Shown here: positions 8,244 to 18,193 of the stretch, in pieces | Numbering within the stretch: position 1 is the first letter of the stretch | Layout: each line of letters begins with the position of its first letter | DNA from: Pseudoalteromonas piscicida | Lineage (GTDB): Bacteria > Pseudomonadota > Gammaproteobacteria > Enterobacterales > Alteromonadaceae | Assembly: GCF_000238315.3 (NCBI RefSeq) | Contig: NZ_CP011924.1 | Span: 2,272,501-2,336,500, forward strand | DNA: 64,000 bases | Direction of reading: 5' to 3' | Made by a program: the position numbers and the translations under genes | Notes under the pieces: generated by a model | Databases searched by the model: none | What the model saw: the letters and a program-made list of their open reading frames with translations, nothing else | Told to the model about the DNA's origin: nothing

Positions 8244-11200
8244 CTACCTTTTTAGCTCGATAAAGCACACCACCTGTGAAAGTGCATTTGTTAACACATC
8301 CAAGTCAGTGCGATTTGTTATTGTTGTGATCGTTTTGCTTTGCGTTTCAAGGTCTTTCGCAACTTTCGCTAGTCGCTTAAAGCCCAGACCTGCTGCAGCG
8401 CCCTTAATTCCGTGTGCTAACTCGAATAATGCTGAACCTTGCTCTATTTCAGCAACCTGTTCTAGGTAATCATGGCAAAGTTTAGCAAATTTATCTAACA
8501 TTGTTTGCAAAAACGTTTCATTTTGCATCATTTGTGATAAAGCAAACTCATAATCAAAAAAAGCTTCTTCTGTTTTATCTGACTGGAAAATATTACTTGC
8601 CAATGCCTTGCACGCCTGTGTGCTATTAATTGGTTTTACCAAATAATCATTCATGCCAACGGCTGTAGCTTTCGCCCGCTCTTCTTTACTTGCATTGGCG
8701 GTCAAGGCGATAACGGGCAGCTCAGTTTCAGACCACACAGCTCTGATCTGCTTGGTCGCTTGATAGCCATCAATGTTTGGCATATGGATATCCATCAGGA
8801 TGATGTCGGGTTGCAGTGAGCGGCAAACTTCCTCAATATGTTCGGCGCTTTGTAGCCCTACGGTAGAAATACCATTCTGCTTCAACATATTTTCAGTAAT
8901 ATCTAAATTTAAGTTGTTATCGTCGACCACCAAGCAAAGTGCACCGGCAACCTGCATACACACGTTGTCGACGGTTTGCGTCATATGGGCAAATTCAGCA
9001 AGCCAAGTATAAGCTGATTGGTAAAACACATTTTGATTAAGCGCAATATGGTTACTTTGCTCAGGAAATTCCCCTTCACTATGTAGTAGTAATGCAGTAT
9101 TTCCAGGTAGCGCATAAGCGGGGTCAAGCGCTGCTTCCGGTGGAATAACAACAATAGACTTGTCGAGCTGAGTATTCATCGCGTGCAATCGTTCAACAGA
9201 TAAAGGTTCTGCAAGACCTGAAAAATAGCTTGGTAAGCTATGCGCTTCGGTGGTGAGACAGTAAACTTCTTTGTGACTATCCACAACTGGACAAGCGCCT
9301 TTATCTAGCACCAATTCGAAGAAAAAGCAGCTTCCCTCGTTCGGGGTTGAGTTAACCGCAATATCGCCACCTAAGAGTGCAACTTCTTGCTTCACAATCG
9401 CAAGCCCCAAACCAATGCCTTCGTGACGACGTGTGAAGCTTTCATCACCTTGGGTAAATGCGTCAAAAAGATGTTCAATCTCTTGCGATTTGATCCCAAC
9501 TCCTGTGTCCCAAACAGCAAACTTTATGGTTTGTTTTGCAGCTCTATCATTAACTAACGTTACCTTCAAACCAACCTTACCATGATTGGTATACTTTACA
9601 GCGTTACCAAGTAGGTTTACTAAGATTTGCTTTACCTTATCTTCATCACTGTACAGGTAAGGCCAAACTTGAGGGTCGACCTGTAACTCAAATTCCAAAC
9701 CTTTTTGTATACATAAAGGTTTAATCAGTGATTCTATCGTGGTAAATACATGGCAGGTCTGAAATGTCTCGTATTGAATTGTACCCTGATGACTTTCGAC
9801 TTTAGCAAACTCTAAAATACTGTTGAGCATGGTAAGCAGCTCGTTTGCAGCTCCAGAAAGCTGCTGCAATTTTTTATTCTGAACTCGAGTCAGCGCCTCA
9901 CTTTTGATCATATCCGCCAAACCTAATATGGCATTAATTGGCGTTCTAATTTCATGGCTGATATTCGCGATAAAGCGGCTTTTGGCAAGCGTTGCGCGCT
10001 CAGCATCTTGCTTTGCCAACAACAAACCGGTGATATTTTGAATATGGATTACGTAATACTTAGGGCGCTTATTTTTATCCCAAACTAAAGAAATACTCAA
10101 TTGTAACCAGCGGTGCTTACCCGACTGTGAGATCATGTGTTCAACGACTTTCTTTTGCTCTTTTAATAGCCCAGCCAAGACAGGCTTTAGCTCTTGCCAG
10201 TTTTGTTCATCAAACAAGCGTTCCAGCTGCTTTTCTCCCGTATTCTTATCAAGTGACAAGTAACGTTTGGCAGCCTTGTTCATCTCCAAAATTTTACCGC
10301 TGATCGCAGCTAAAATCACGCCATTAGGTGCAAACTCAGTCGCAGCCCTAAAGTTTTCTTCAGAGTCTCTTAGGGCATTGTATGCCTCTTGTGCGGCAGT
10401 AATATCTCTCGCAACCCCCAAACAACCGATGAGCTTTCCAGTTTCCGATTTCAATGGCGTGATTGTCAAAAAGTAGGTATTCGCCCCAAGGACAAAGTTA
10501 GTTGCCACTTGTTCTTGCGAGCGCTCCATCGCCGCTTCTTGCTCAAGTAATATGGTTAATCCAGATGTCACTTCAGGTTGTGTTTTCGCAACCAAATCCG
10601 ACTTATCAACACCCATAAACTCTTCAAATGCGCGATTACAGCCTATGAATGAACCGTCTATATTTTTGAAATAGATAATATCGGGCACAGAGTCAAGCAC
10701 TGCATTTAGCAAAGCAGCTTGACGCTCTTTTGCCTCAAAGCTTTGCTTTAATGCCTGTTGTTTACGCTTAATTTCGTCGTCTATTTCTTGATTATGTTGC
10801 TTAAGGGCATGCATTAAGCGCGATTTTTGCTCCACTACCTGCTTAATTTGTATAAACCAAGGTTGCCATTCTGAGGGGATGGGATAGTTTAAAGTGGCTT
10901 GTGGTGTATGCTCTTGCAAAGATAGATAATTCACAAAGTGCTTTAGAGGTCGGACAAATATTTGTCCGCTTAACCACACAATAGTCACAAAGGTAAAAAG
11001 AATAAAAAACAGTAATAGTGCAAGTTCGAGCAAGATCTCCCGCTGTAGTGGAGCGGCAAACTGCTCATAGCTTTCATGATAGTTTAAGCTAATAGGCTCT
11101 TTGGCGGGTTTTGCAATAAAGTGCAGTCCGTACTGCCAAGGTGCTGATGAATTTACAAGCCCATCGTGGTCGTGATCATAGCGTTCTCCCGCGATAATCT

Positions 11201-11939
11201 CATCACTTTGGTTTTTAAATTCCATCGTACCTTCTAAGGAGCCGATGTTTAACAACCATCTATCAATAATATCGCTATCATAAATCATCAATACATGAGC
11301 GTTATCCACCGTTGATAGTTTCTTACCGAGCGCAAACATTTGTCTATCGAAAAACTTCACGGGTGGACCAACGACTATATTGCCCAAGCTAAAGTCGGGT
11401 TCGAACTTACCTTGAACTAGCCGCGTGATGAAATGGCTGCTTGAGGCTTCTCGACGCTTAACATACGCAAAGCCGTCATCTTCTACGTATGCGACCGCAT
11501 ACAATCCACCTTGCAACGCGAGCGCGGCATCAAAAGCGGTATTAAGCGACAATACGGTTTGCCATCGTTTCGTGGCAAAAAGCGCTTCACTGACTTGCCC
11601 ACGACCAACAATCTCTCCACCATTGTTTGGTAACGCATGATAATAATGTTCAGGGTGTTGCTCTATATCTTCTAACCACTCTGGTGGCTTTTGAAAAGAA
11701 ATGGGCTGCGCTAGGTTAACGGCGATGCTATCAAGAACGACATGTGCAGCATAAAACTCTTGTTTCAGCTGCTGAGAAACATATTCATACTGACCAAAAC
11801 GTACTTTGTACTGGCGTTCGAGTTTAATTTGATAGAGGTGATAGGCTAAGACGAGGACAAGTAGGATGGGTATTATTACCGCCACTAAAATTCCCTTTCG
11901 GTAACTTTTTAGTGGTAAAAATTCTTTTGTCGCATCCAT
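8244..11939 (-). CDS. Hybrid sensor histidine kinase (PAS-PAS-HisKA-REC-HPt)
   Basis: The 1231-aa kinase has an N-terminal membrane helix (about 16-35), a large periplasmic sensor region, a second helix near 303-326, a coiled coil, two PAS domains (first near 415-530, with SVPDIIYFKN), then HisKA with the phosphorylated His in ANISHEIRTP near 663. The ATPase has its N box near 773 and GIGLGLAIVK near 843. A receiver (Asp in ILMDIHMP near 1046) and an HPt domain (His in ELAHGIKGAAAG near 1175) complete a four-step phosphorelay in one protein. The REC-GGDEF gene follows it by 9 bp. The signal is unknown. Confidence 0.9.
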   Translation of the reverse strand: MDATKEFLPLKSYRKGILVAVIIPILLVLVLAYHLYQIKLERQYKVRFGQYEYVSQQLKQEFYAAHVVLDSIAVNLAQPISFQKPPEWLEDIEQHPEHYYHALPNNGGEIVGRGQVSEALFATKRWQTVLSLNTAFDAALALQGGLYAVAYVEDDGFAYVKRREASSSHFITRLVQGKFEPDFSLGNIVVGPPVKFFDRQMFALGKKLSTVDNAHVLMIYDSDIIDRWLLNIGSLEGTMEFKNQSDEIIAGERYDHDHDGLVNSSAPWQYGLHFIAKPAKEPISLNYHESYEQFAAPLQREILLELALLLFFILFTFVTIVWLSGQIFVRPLKHFVNYLSLQEHTPQATLNYPIPSEWQPWFIQIKQVVEQKSRLMHALKQHNQEIDDEIKRKQQALKQSFEAKERQAALLNAVLDSVPDIIYFKNIDGSFIGCNRAFEEFMGVDKSDLVAKTQPEVTSGLTILLEQEAAMERSQEQVATNFVLGANTYFLTITPLKSETGKLIGCLGVARDITAAQEAYNALRDSEENFRAATEFAPNGVILAAISGKILEMNKAAKRYLSLDKNTGEKQLERLFDEQNWQELKPVLAGLLKEQKKVVEHMISQSGKHRWLQLSISLVWDKNKRPKYYVIHIQNITGLLLAKQDAERATLAKSRFIANISHEIRTPINAILGLADMIKSEALTRVQNKKLQQLSGAANELLTMLNSILEFAKVESHQGTIQYETFQTCHVFTTIESLIKPLCIQKGLEFELQVDPQVWPYLYSDEDKVKQILVNLLGNAVKYTNHGKVGLKVTLVNDRAAKQTIKFAVWDTGVGIKSQEIEHLFDAFTQGDESFTRRHEGIGLGLAIVKQEVALLGGDIAVNSTPNEGSCFFFELVLDKGACPVVDSHKEVYCLTTEAHSLPSYFSGLAEPLSVERLHAMNTQLDKSIVVIPPEAALDPAYALPGNTALLLHSEGEFPEQSNHIALNQNVFYQSAYTWLAEFAHMTQTVDNVCMQVAGALCLVVDDNNLNLDITENMLKQNGISTVGLQSAEHIEEVCRSLQPDIILMDIHMPNIDGYQATKQIRAVWSETELPVIALTANASKEERAKATAVGMNDYLVKPINSTQACKALASNIFQSDKTEEAFFDYEFALSQMMQNETFLQTMLDKFAKLCHDYLEQVAEIEQGSALFELAHGIKGAAAGLGFKRLAKVAKDLETQSKTITTITNRTDLDVLTNALSQVVCFIELKR

Positions 11940-12007
11940 TTACTGGCTCGTTCCCGTTTGCACACAGTGTTAGCAAAAGAGTAACGAGCCAGTCGGCTCA
12001 AGGCAAG

Positions 12008-13408
12008 TTATAAATTTTCTTCAGCAAAACTTGCCAAGCGGCTTCGTACTACACCGTTTAAGTTAATGGTAGCGCTACCTTCAAAGTCTTTAAAGCGCTC
12101 AACAATATAGGTTAACCCTGATGTCACCGGGGTGAGATAATTACTATCAATCTGGGCGAGGTTTCCCGTACAAATCAATTTGGTTCCCTCACCGCAGCGA
12201 GTGATAATAGTTTTTAACTGTGATGCCGTTAAGTTTTGGCTCTCATCTAAAATAACGACCGCATTTTGAATACTACGGCCACGCATAAAGTTCACCGATT
12301 TAAACTGAATGTTCGCCTTTTCCATAATATAGTTACGGCTAGTCACTGGGCTTTCATCGTGTTTGTGGAGCACTTCTAAGGTATCTGTAATTGCCGCAAG
12401 CCAAGGGGCCATTTTCTCTTCTTCCGTACCCGGTAAAAAGCCGATGCTCTCTGCAATTTCAGGCGTATTTCGCGTCACAATTACCTTATCGTAAATTCCT
12501 TTTTCGATGATCATTTCAAGCGCACTGGCAAGCGCCAATAAGGTTTTTCCGCACCCTGCTGGCCCAGTTAGTATCACTAGTTCAATGTCAGTATCAAGTA
12601 ATGCATCCAGCGCCATACCTTGGTTGATATTTTTTGGTTTCACTCCCCATGCTTGACGGTGCATCAAACGTTCAACGCCTAAGTCTTTTAATCGAATGTG
12701 CTCAGAGTCGTAACCCACAACCCGAGCTGCAAAGTGATTAGTATCGTCTATCAGATATTCATTACAGAACACATCTGGTACGAGTGATTTTGGCACATCA
12801 TGAACCGTGTATCGCCCTTCCTGCTGCGTTTGACACTCACCAACATTTTGCCAAAAATCGCCTTCAACCTTTTTAAAGCCACTGGTTAACAGCGCAATGT
12901 CGTCAATCAGTTGATCGGTACGATAGTCTTCAACATACTTGAGTCCAGCGCCTTTCGCTTTTAGTCGCATATTGATGTCTTTGGTAACCAGCACCACTTT
13001 TTTGTCGCTGTACTGAGTTTGCAAATGTACCGCACAATTAATAATGCGGTGGTCATTTTCGTTGCCGGGTAACCCTGAGATGGAATCAGGAAACAGGTGA
13101 TCGTTTACAATAATCAATTTACCTGAACTGGGCGTTCGGTGACTTTCTATCCTCAATGTTGGTAGCGCTACCCCCTCTAGCATTTGCTCTGGTGTTGCAT
13201 CGCGAAGCACATCATCTAACCCACGAATGGCAACTCTTGCGTCTCGGCTCACGTCACTCTTTCGATCTTTTATATGATCAAGTTCTTCAAGGACAGTCAT
13301 GGGAATAACAACATCGTGTTCTTGGAAGGAAAGGTAAGCGAGCGGTTCATGGAGAAGTACGTTGGTGTCGAGCACGTACACTTTATGGTCTTTGTCTTGT
13401 TTTACCAT
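12008..13408 (-). CDS. PhoH-family PIN-ATPase (PhoH2)
   Basis: This 466-aa protein joins an N-terminal PIN ribonuclease domain (VLDTNVLLHEP near residue 10, acidic residues in LEELDHIKD) to a C-terminal PhoH NTPase with Walker A GPAGCGKT near 255 and Walker B VVILDESQN near 360. PhoH2 proteins of this layout are RNA helicase-RNases in other bacteria. The start is the ATG at 13408 (MVKQDKDHK) with AGGA upstream; the frame runs longer upstream without a good site. It is divergent from rapA, suggesting but not proving a shared RNA-related context. Confidence 0.85.
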   Translation of the reverse strand: MVKQDKDHKVYVLDTNVLLHEPLAYLSFQEHDVVIPMTVLEELDHIKDRKSDVSRDARVAIRGLDDVLRDATPEQMLEGVALPTLRIESHRTPSSGKLIIVNDHLFPDSISGLPGNENDHRIINCAVHLQTQYSDKKVVLVTKDINMRLKAKGAGLKYVEDYRTDQLIDDIALLTSGFKKVEGDFWQNVGECQTQQEGRYTVHDVPKSLVPDVFCNEYLIDDTNHFAARVVGYDSEHIRLKDLGVERLMHRQAWGVKPKNINQGMALDALLDTDIELVILTGPAGCGKTLLALASALEMIIEKGIYDKVIVTRNTPEIAESIGFLPGTEEEKMAPWLAAITDTLEVLHKHDESPVTSRNYIMEKANIQFKSVNFMRGRSIQNAVVILDESQNLTASQLKTIITRCGEGTKLICTGNLAQIDSNYLTPVTSGLTYIVERFKDFEGSATINLNGVVRSRLASFAEENL

Positions 13409-13702
13409 AGCGCATTCCTGTTGTTTACAGATTATTATGCTATACCCAATACACAACGTAGTGACCGATTATGTTTTGGGTATAGTTCAAGTTTAGTCTA
13501 TTTGTCACAAAAGTCGCTTTTATGACAGTAGAAAATCCAACTTGCATATTGATAAAAAACAACTAGTTGGCGTTTGCCATGCCAACTAGATAGAAAAAGC
13601 GCCAGCACTTGATAAATAAAGGCCTGAGTCACTGTTGTGTATTGAACAAACCGATATGAATAGGTAACATAGCCGCCTTTTTTCTGCATAGACGAGATAA
13701 CC

Positions 13703-16600
13703 ATGAATTTTTCCTTAGGTCAGCGCTGGATCAGTGATACGGAATCAGATTTGGGATTGGGCACAATAGTGGCACTTGAGGGGCGTCAAGTGACTATTTT
13801 ATTTCCCGCTAGCGGAGAAAACCGTGTTTACTCAGTACAGGAAGCACCTGTAACTCGAGTTGTATTCAACCCAGGCGATGTGATCCGCCATGTTGAAGAG
13901 TGGGAACTACGTGTTGACAGCGTGGAAGAGCAAAATGGACTATTTTGCTATCATGGTACTCGAGTTGATAATGAAGAAGAGACTTCATTCAAAGAGACCT
14001 TTCTTGATCACTTCCTCAAGTTCAATAAACCTCAAGATCGTCTATTTGCAGGCCAAATCGACCGTTTTGATCGCTACACACTACGCTATCAAACTTGGCA
14101 ACACCAGTTTGATAAAGAACAATCTCACCTTAAAGGATTGATAGGTCAGCGCGCTAGCCTTATTCCACACCAGCTTTATATTGCCGATGAAGTCGGTAAG
14201 CGCTTTGCACCTCGCGTACTTCTGTCTGATGAAGTAGGCCTAGGTAAAACCATTGAAGCGGGCATGATTTTACACCAGCAAATTCTCTCTGGTCGCGCCA
14301 ACCGTGTGTTGATCGTGGTTCCAGAGAACTTACAACACCAATGGCTTGTAGAGATGCTACGCCGCTTTAACCTGCACTTTTCGATTTTTGACGAAGAGCG
14401 TTGTAGCGAAGCTTATGCAGATGCACCGAATGTATTCGAAACAGAGCAACTGGTATTGGTTAGCCTAGAGTTTATTACCAAAAAGCGCCGCTGGTTTGAA
14501 CAAGCCACACTCGCTGATTGGGATCTACTGATTGTTGATGAAGCACACCACCTGACGGTCACAAAGGAAAAGCCAAGCACTGAATATCAACGTATTGCTG
14601 AGCTTTCTCAGGATATTCCTGGGCTTATCTTGTTGACTGCAACACCTGACCAACTTGGTCACCGCAGTCACTTTGCGCGTTTACAGCTACTCGATCCAGA
14701 CCGCTTCTACGACTACGACGTGTTCGTTGAAGAAGAAAGTCATTATAAAGAAGTCGCAGAAGCCGCGAACAACTTACTGCAAGACAAAAAGTTAGACGCA
14801 AAAGAAGAGCAAACACTTTGTACACTGCTAAAAGAAACCGATATTTCTGAGCTACTTGCAAAGGCACAAAGTGGCAATAGCGACGCCAAAGCTGAAATTT
14901 TGTCTATGTTACTAGACCGTCATGGTACTGGCCGTATTCTATTTAGAAATAGCCGCAGTGGCATTGATGGCTACCCAAGTCGTTTGTTACATCAATACCC
15001 AGTACCTTTACCAAAGCAATACAAAACAGCAATGTCGGTAATGGGTAACATTGGTGGTATTCAAAGTCCTGAATTTAACGCGATGCGTGCTTTGTTCCCA
15101 GAAAAAATCTTCCAAGAGTTCGAAGGTGAAGGAAGCAGCTGGGCGCAGTTTGACCCGCGCGTTGAGTGGTTGATTGCTAAATTAAAAGAGCTGAAACACG
15201 AAAAAGTACTGCTTATTTGTGCCAAAGCGGAAACCGCAATTAGCCTTGAACAAGTGTTACGTGAGCGCGAAGCGATTAAAGCGGCGGTGTTCCACGAAGG
15301 CATGTCTATCATTGAGCGCGACCGCGCGGCAGCGTTTTTTGCTGATGAATATGATAGCGCGCAAGTATTACTCTGCTCTGAAATTGGCTCTGAAGGTCGT
15401 AACTTCCAGTTCTCACATCACTTGGTGCTATTTGACTTACCGCTTAACCCTGACTTACTTGAGCAACGTATTGGTCGTCTTGACCGCATTGGTCAAAAGC
15501 ACGACATCAATATTCACGTGCCTTACTTTGAAAGTACCGCACAAGAAGTATTACTACGTTGGTATCACGAGGGCTTAGATGCATTCGAAACCACCAGCAC
15601 TACAGGGCAAATGCTGTATAAGTCTTTTTCTGATGATTTGTTAGCGCTGATCGCTGAACACAACTGTGACGAAGACGAATTAGATCCTCTATTGGAGCAA
15701 GCCGCAAAAGAAAACGCACAGCTGCGCACAAAGATGGAGCAAGGTCGAGACCGTCTACTTGAACTTCACTCAAGTGGCCAAGGTAAAACAGATAATATCG
15801 TTGCTGAACTTGAAGCACTTGATAACGACGTAATTTTGCCTGCGTTTATGATTAATGTGTTTGATACTTTTGGTGTTAACCAAGAAGACAAAGGCGAGAA
15901 TACGATTATTCTCAAGCCGACCGAGCACATGCTAAATCCTTCTTTCCCTTGTTTGAAAGACGATGGCATCACAGTGACTTTTGACCGTAACACCTCACTG
16001 TCACAAGAAGACGCGCATTTCATCAGCTGGGATCACCCCATGGTCAGCGGCGTAATGGATATGATCTGTAACGATGACTTTGGTTGTGCGTCAGTGGCAC
16101 TGCTTAAAAACAACAAGTTACCTGTCGGTACTTTCTTTGTTGAAATGATCTTCGTTGCAGAAGCTTCTGCGCCTAAGTCTCTTCAGGTAGGCCGCTTTTT
16201 ACCGCCAACACCAATTCGAGTCCTAATGGATAAAGGTGGCAATGACTTAGCCCAAAACGTTGCGTTTGATGCATTCAATCAACAGCTTTCTGCCGTTGGC
16301 AGACAAACAGGCAGTAAGCTAGTTAATGCCCTGCAAAGTGCTATTCACCCGCTTATTACTCAAGCTGGCGATATTGCACAAGCTCAACTTGAAAGTATTC
16401 AAGCCAACGCGATGGATAAAATGCAAAAGCAATTAGGTGATGAGCAAGGTCGTTTACAAGCACTTAAGGCTATCAATCCGAACATCCGTGATGAAGAAGT
16501 TCAAGTATTTGATAAACAAAGGGCTGAGCTGAGCACACACATTGAAAAAGCGCAGCTTAAGCTGGATGCGATTCGTTTAATTGTGGTTGCAAACCAGTAA
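13703..16600 (+). CDS. rapA: RNA polymerase-associated ATPase RapA
   Basis: The 965-aa product matches RapA/HepA (968 aa in E. coli), a SWI2/SNF2 translocase that binds RNA polymerase and recycles stalled complexes. It begins with the Tudor-like N-terminal domain (FSLGQRWISDTESDLGLGTI). Walker A (DEVGLGKTIEAG) is near residue 177, the DEAH box (IVDEAHH) near 279, and the helicase C lobe ends with QRIGRLDRIGQ near 592. Length and motifs are full. It is followed by a hairpin terminator and rluA, an order also known from enterobacteria. Confidence 0.95.
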   Translation: MNFSLGQRWISDTESDLGLGTIVALEGRQVTILFPASGENRVYSVQEAPVTRVVFNPGDVIRHVEEWELRVDSVEEQNGLFCYHGTRVDNEEETSFKETFLDHFLKFNKPQDRLFAGQIDRFDRYTLRYQTWQHQFDKEQSHLKGLIGQRASLIPHQLYIADEVGKRFAPRVLLSDEVGLGKTIEAGMILHQQILSGRANRVLIVVPENLQHQWLVEMLRRFNLHFSIFDEERCSEAYADAPNVFETEQLVLVSLEFITKKRRWFEQATLADWDLLIVDEAHHLTVTKEKPSTEYQRIAELSQDIPGLILLTATPDQLGHRSHFARLQLLDPDRFYDYDVFVEEESHYKEVAEAANNLLQDKKLDAKEEQTLCTLLKETDISELLAKAQSGNSDAKAEILSMLLDRHGTGRILFRNSRSGIDGYPSRLLHQYPVPLPKQYKTAMSVMGNIGGIQSPEFNAMRALFPEKIFQEFEGEGSSWAQFDPRVEWLIAKLKELKHEKVLLICAKAETAISLEQVLREREAIKAAVFHEGMSIIERDRAAAFFADEYDSAQVLLCSEIGSEGRNFQFSHHLVLFDLPLNPDLLEQRIGRLDRIGQKHDINIHVPYFESTAQEVLLRWYHEGLDAFETTSTTGQMLYKSFSDDLLALIAEHNCDEDELDPLLEQAAKENAQLRTKMEQGRDRLLELHSSGQGKTDNIVAELEALDNDVILPAFMINVFDTFGVNQEDKGENTIILKPTEHMLNPSFPCLKDDGITVTFDRNTSLSQEDAHFISWDHPMVSGVMDMICNDDFGCASVALLKNNKLPVGTFFVEMIFVAEASAPKSLQVGRFLPPTPIRVLMDKGGNDLAQNVAFDAFNQQLSAVGRQTGSKLVNALQSAIHPLITQAGDIAQAQLESIQANAMDKMQKQLGDEQGRLQALKAINPNIRDEEVQVFDKQRAELSTHIEKAQLKLDAIRLIVVANQ

Positions 16601-16612
16601 ACCTTCCACAGC

Positions 16613-16640
16613 GAAAGAGAGCTGCGGCTCTCTTTCTTGC
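16613..16640 (+). terminator. Hairpin downstream of rapA
   Basis: GAAAGAGAGC-TGCG-GCTCTCTTTC is a perfect 10-bp stem just after the rapA stop codon. It is followed by TTGCT, not a full T tract, so termination may be partial. Confidence 0.55.
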
Positions 16641-16689
16641 TACCGCTCACTTAGCAACTCATATATAATACTCGGCTTCGTTCTTGTTC

Positions 16690-17358
16690 ATGCTGAGGCA
16701 GCTGGTGTTACTAAATTACGCGCCCCCCCTTTCTCCCTATCTTGATATTTTGTACCAAGATGAAGATATGTTGGTGATCAACAAGCCAAGCGGATTACTC
16801 ACCGTACCTGGTAAAGATCCGAAGCATTGGGACAGCGCTATCGCCAGAGTCAATTTTGTCTACCCTACCGCAAGAATTGTGCATCGCCTTGATATGGCGA
16901 CATCCGGCGTACTGTGCCTTGCGATGAATAAAGCAGCGCATCGCCATCTGAGCATTCAATTTCAAGACAGGTTAACCCACAAACACTACATCGCCCGTGT
17001 TTATGGCAAATTACAACAGCAAACGGGTTCTGTTGATTTACCGCTGGTGTGTGATTGGCCTAACCGCCCTAAGCAAATGGTTTGTCATGAGACCGGAAAA
17101 CCTTCATTAACGCATTTTGAAGTCATGGAATATGAAGCGCAAACAACACGCGTAAAGCTAACCCCCATCACAGGACGTTCTCATCAACTCAGAGTACATA
17201 TGCTTTCGCTTGGACACGTTATTCTAGGTGATAGACTATACGCTACGGGAGAGGCATTAGCGGCGGCTTCACGTCTACAGTTGCATGCAGAGATGCTGCA
17301 AATTTCACATCCGACAACTACTGAGATGATGACCTTTACCGCCCCGGTTCCTTTCTAA
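16690..17358 (+). CDS. rluA: Dual-specificity pseudouridine synthase RluA
   Basis: The protein (222 aa from 16690) matches RluA, which makes pseudouridine at 23S rRNA position 746 and tRNA position 32. The catalytic Asp lies in VHRLDMATSGVL near residue 62. CDWPNRPKQMVCHETGKP and ITGRSHQLRVHMLSLGH are family blocks and the length is typical (219 aa in E. coli). A TATAAT box is at 16664. The ATG at 16690 is used; a GTG at 16705 with GAGG upstream is an alternative start that loses only five residues. It lies downstream of rapA. Confidence 0.9.
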   Translation: MLRQLVLLNYAPPLSPYLDILYQDEDMLVINKPSGLLTVPGKDPKHWDSAIARVNFVYPTARIVHRLDMATSGVLCLAMNKAAHRHLSIQFQDRLTHKHYIARVYGKLQQQTGSVDLPLVCDWPNRPKQMVCHETGKPSLTHFEVMEYEAQTTRVKLTPITGRSHQLRVHMLSLGHVILGDRLYATGEALAAASRLQLHAEMLQISHPTTTEMMTFTAPVPF

Positions 17359-17567
17359 GTAATCTGAGCTAAATAGCGTTTACTCTGTTAGTTAGAAACG
17401 GTTAAGAAACTGTGGCCTTCGAAAATTAAGCAAATTTAGCGTGGTCAGCTAACGCTCAGATTAACGTTTGATTAGTCACTAAACAAAGCGAGTAAAAAGC
17501 ACGCGGTTAACACATAAATTGCATTACTATGGTTTCGTGATCGGCAGATGTTTTATATACTGTAATT

Positions 17568-17747
17568 GTTCCCTAGCTCGTAGGACAGCTGATTAAGTCC
17601 CTGAGCCGATAAATTTCGTTTAGGATAGCAGTTTGTTTACTATTGAGCATGCTCGGCATGTACCGAGAAGCCTACGGTAGGCTGTTGCTCTCCGCCTTGA
17701 ACCTCAGGGTTCAAGGGCTGACATCGGCATCCGCGAAGCTGGGGAAC
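17568..17747 (+). ncRNA. ssrS: 6S RNA
   Basis: Conserved 6S RNA blocks are present in order: GTTCCC at the 5' end, AAGTCCCTGAGCCGATA, GAGCATGCTCGG, ACCGAGAAGCC, CCTTGAACC, GGGTTCAAGGG, CGGCATC, and GGGGAAC closing the outer stem. This is the RNA that binds sigma70 holoenzyme in stationary phase. Its length (about 180 nt) is normal. A TATACT -10 box ends 6 bases before the 5' end. The usual downstream gene ygfA is absent; the next gene is tcyP. Exact ends are inferred from the closing stem. Confidence 0.93.
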
Positions 17748-17890
17748 AACCTTTCCCACTTGACGCATGTCATTGCCTTAGAATTAACTCGCTTTTACAC
17801 ATACTCAATAAACCACACCTCCAACTCGATACTATAAATTCGGCTACACGGTTAACGTCGCAAAGCAAAGGAAATCGCGAAATAGACGCT

Positions 17891-17965
17891 CGAAAAGAGT
17901 CGCGAGATAAATTCTAGAAAAGAGTCGCGAGATAGACGCTCGAAAAGAGTCGCGAGATAAACTCG
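17891..17965. repeat. Three 25-bp direct repeats
   Basis: Three copies of CGAAAAGAGTCGCGAGATA followed by six variable bases start at 17891, 17916 and 17941, a 25-bp period. They lie between the 6S RNA and tcyP. The middle copy begins TAGAAAAGAG instead of CGAAAAGAG. No function is evident. Confidence 0.85.
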
Positions 17966-18193
17966 CTGCTACGAAAGATTATTGTAAGCTATGCTCATAT
18001 CTCAGTGTTTTTAATTACTACGAGTTAGTACCAACTCACTACAAAACATCTTTATATGAAAGGAAAAGCCATTAAAAACTTTCATTTTTATTGATAACCT
18101 TTTGTTCTATTCCATAGTCAAAGAATATTTTAGCCAAATCAACAAAACCTCTATAGTAGCGCGTTATTTTCATATATTTCGAAAGGTATTCTG

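Noticed and set aside
16732..16739. Run of C near the start of rluA as a phase-variable tract
   Set aside because: The run is short and the frame is intact on both sides, so there is no sign of slippage.
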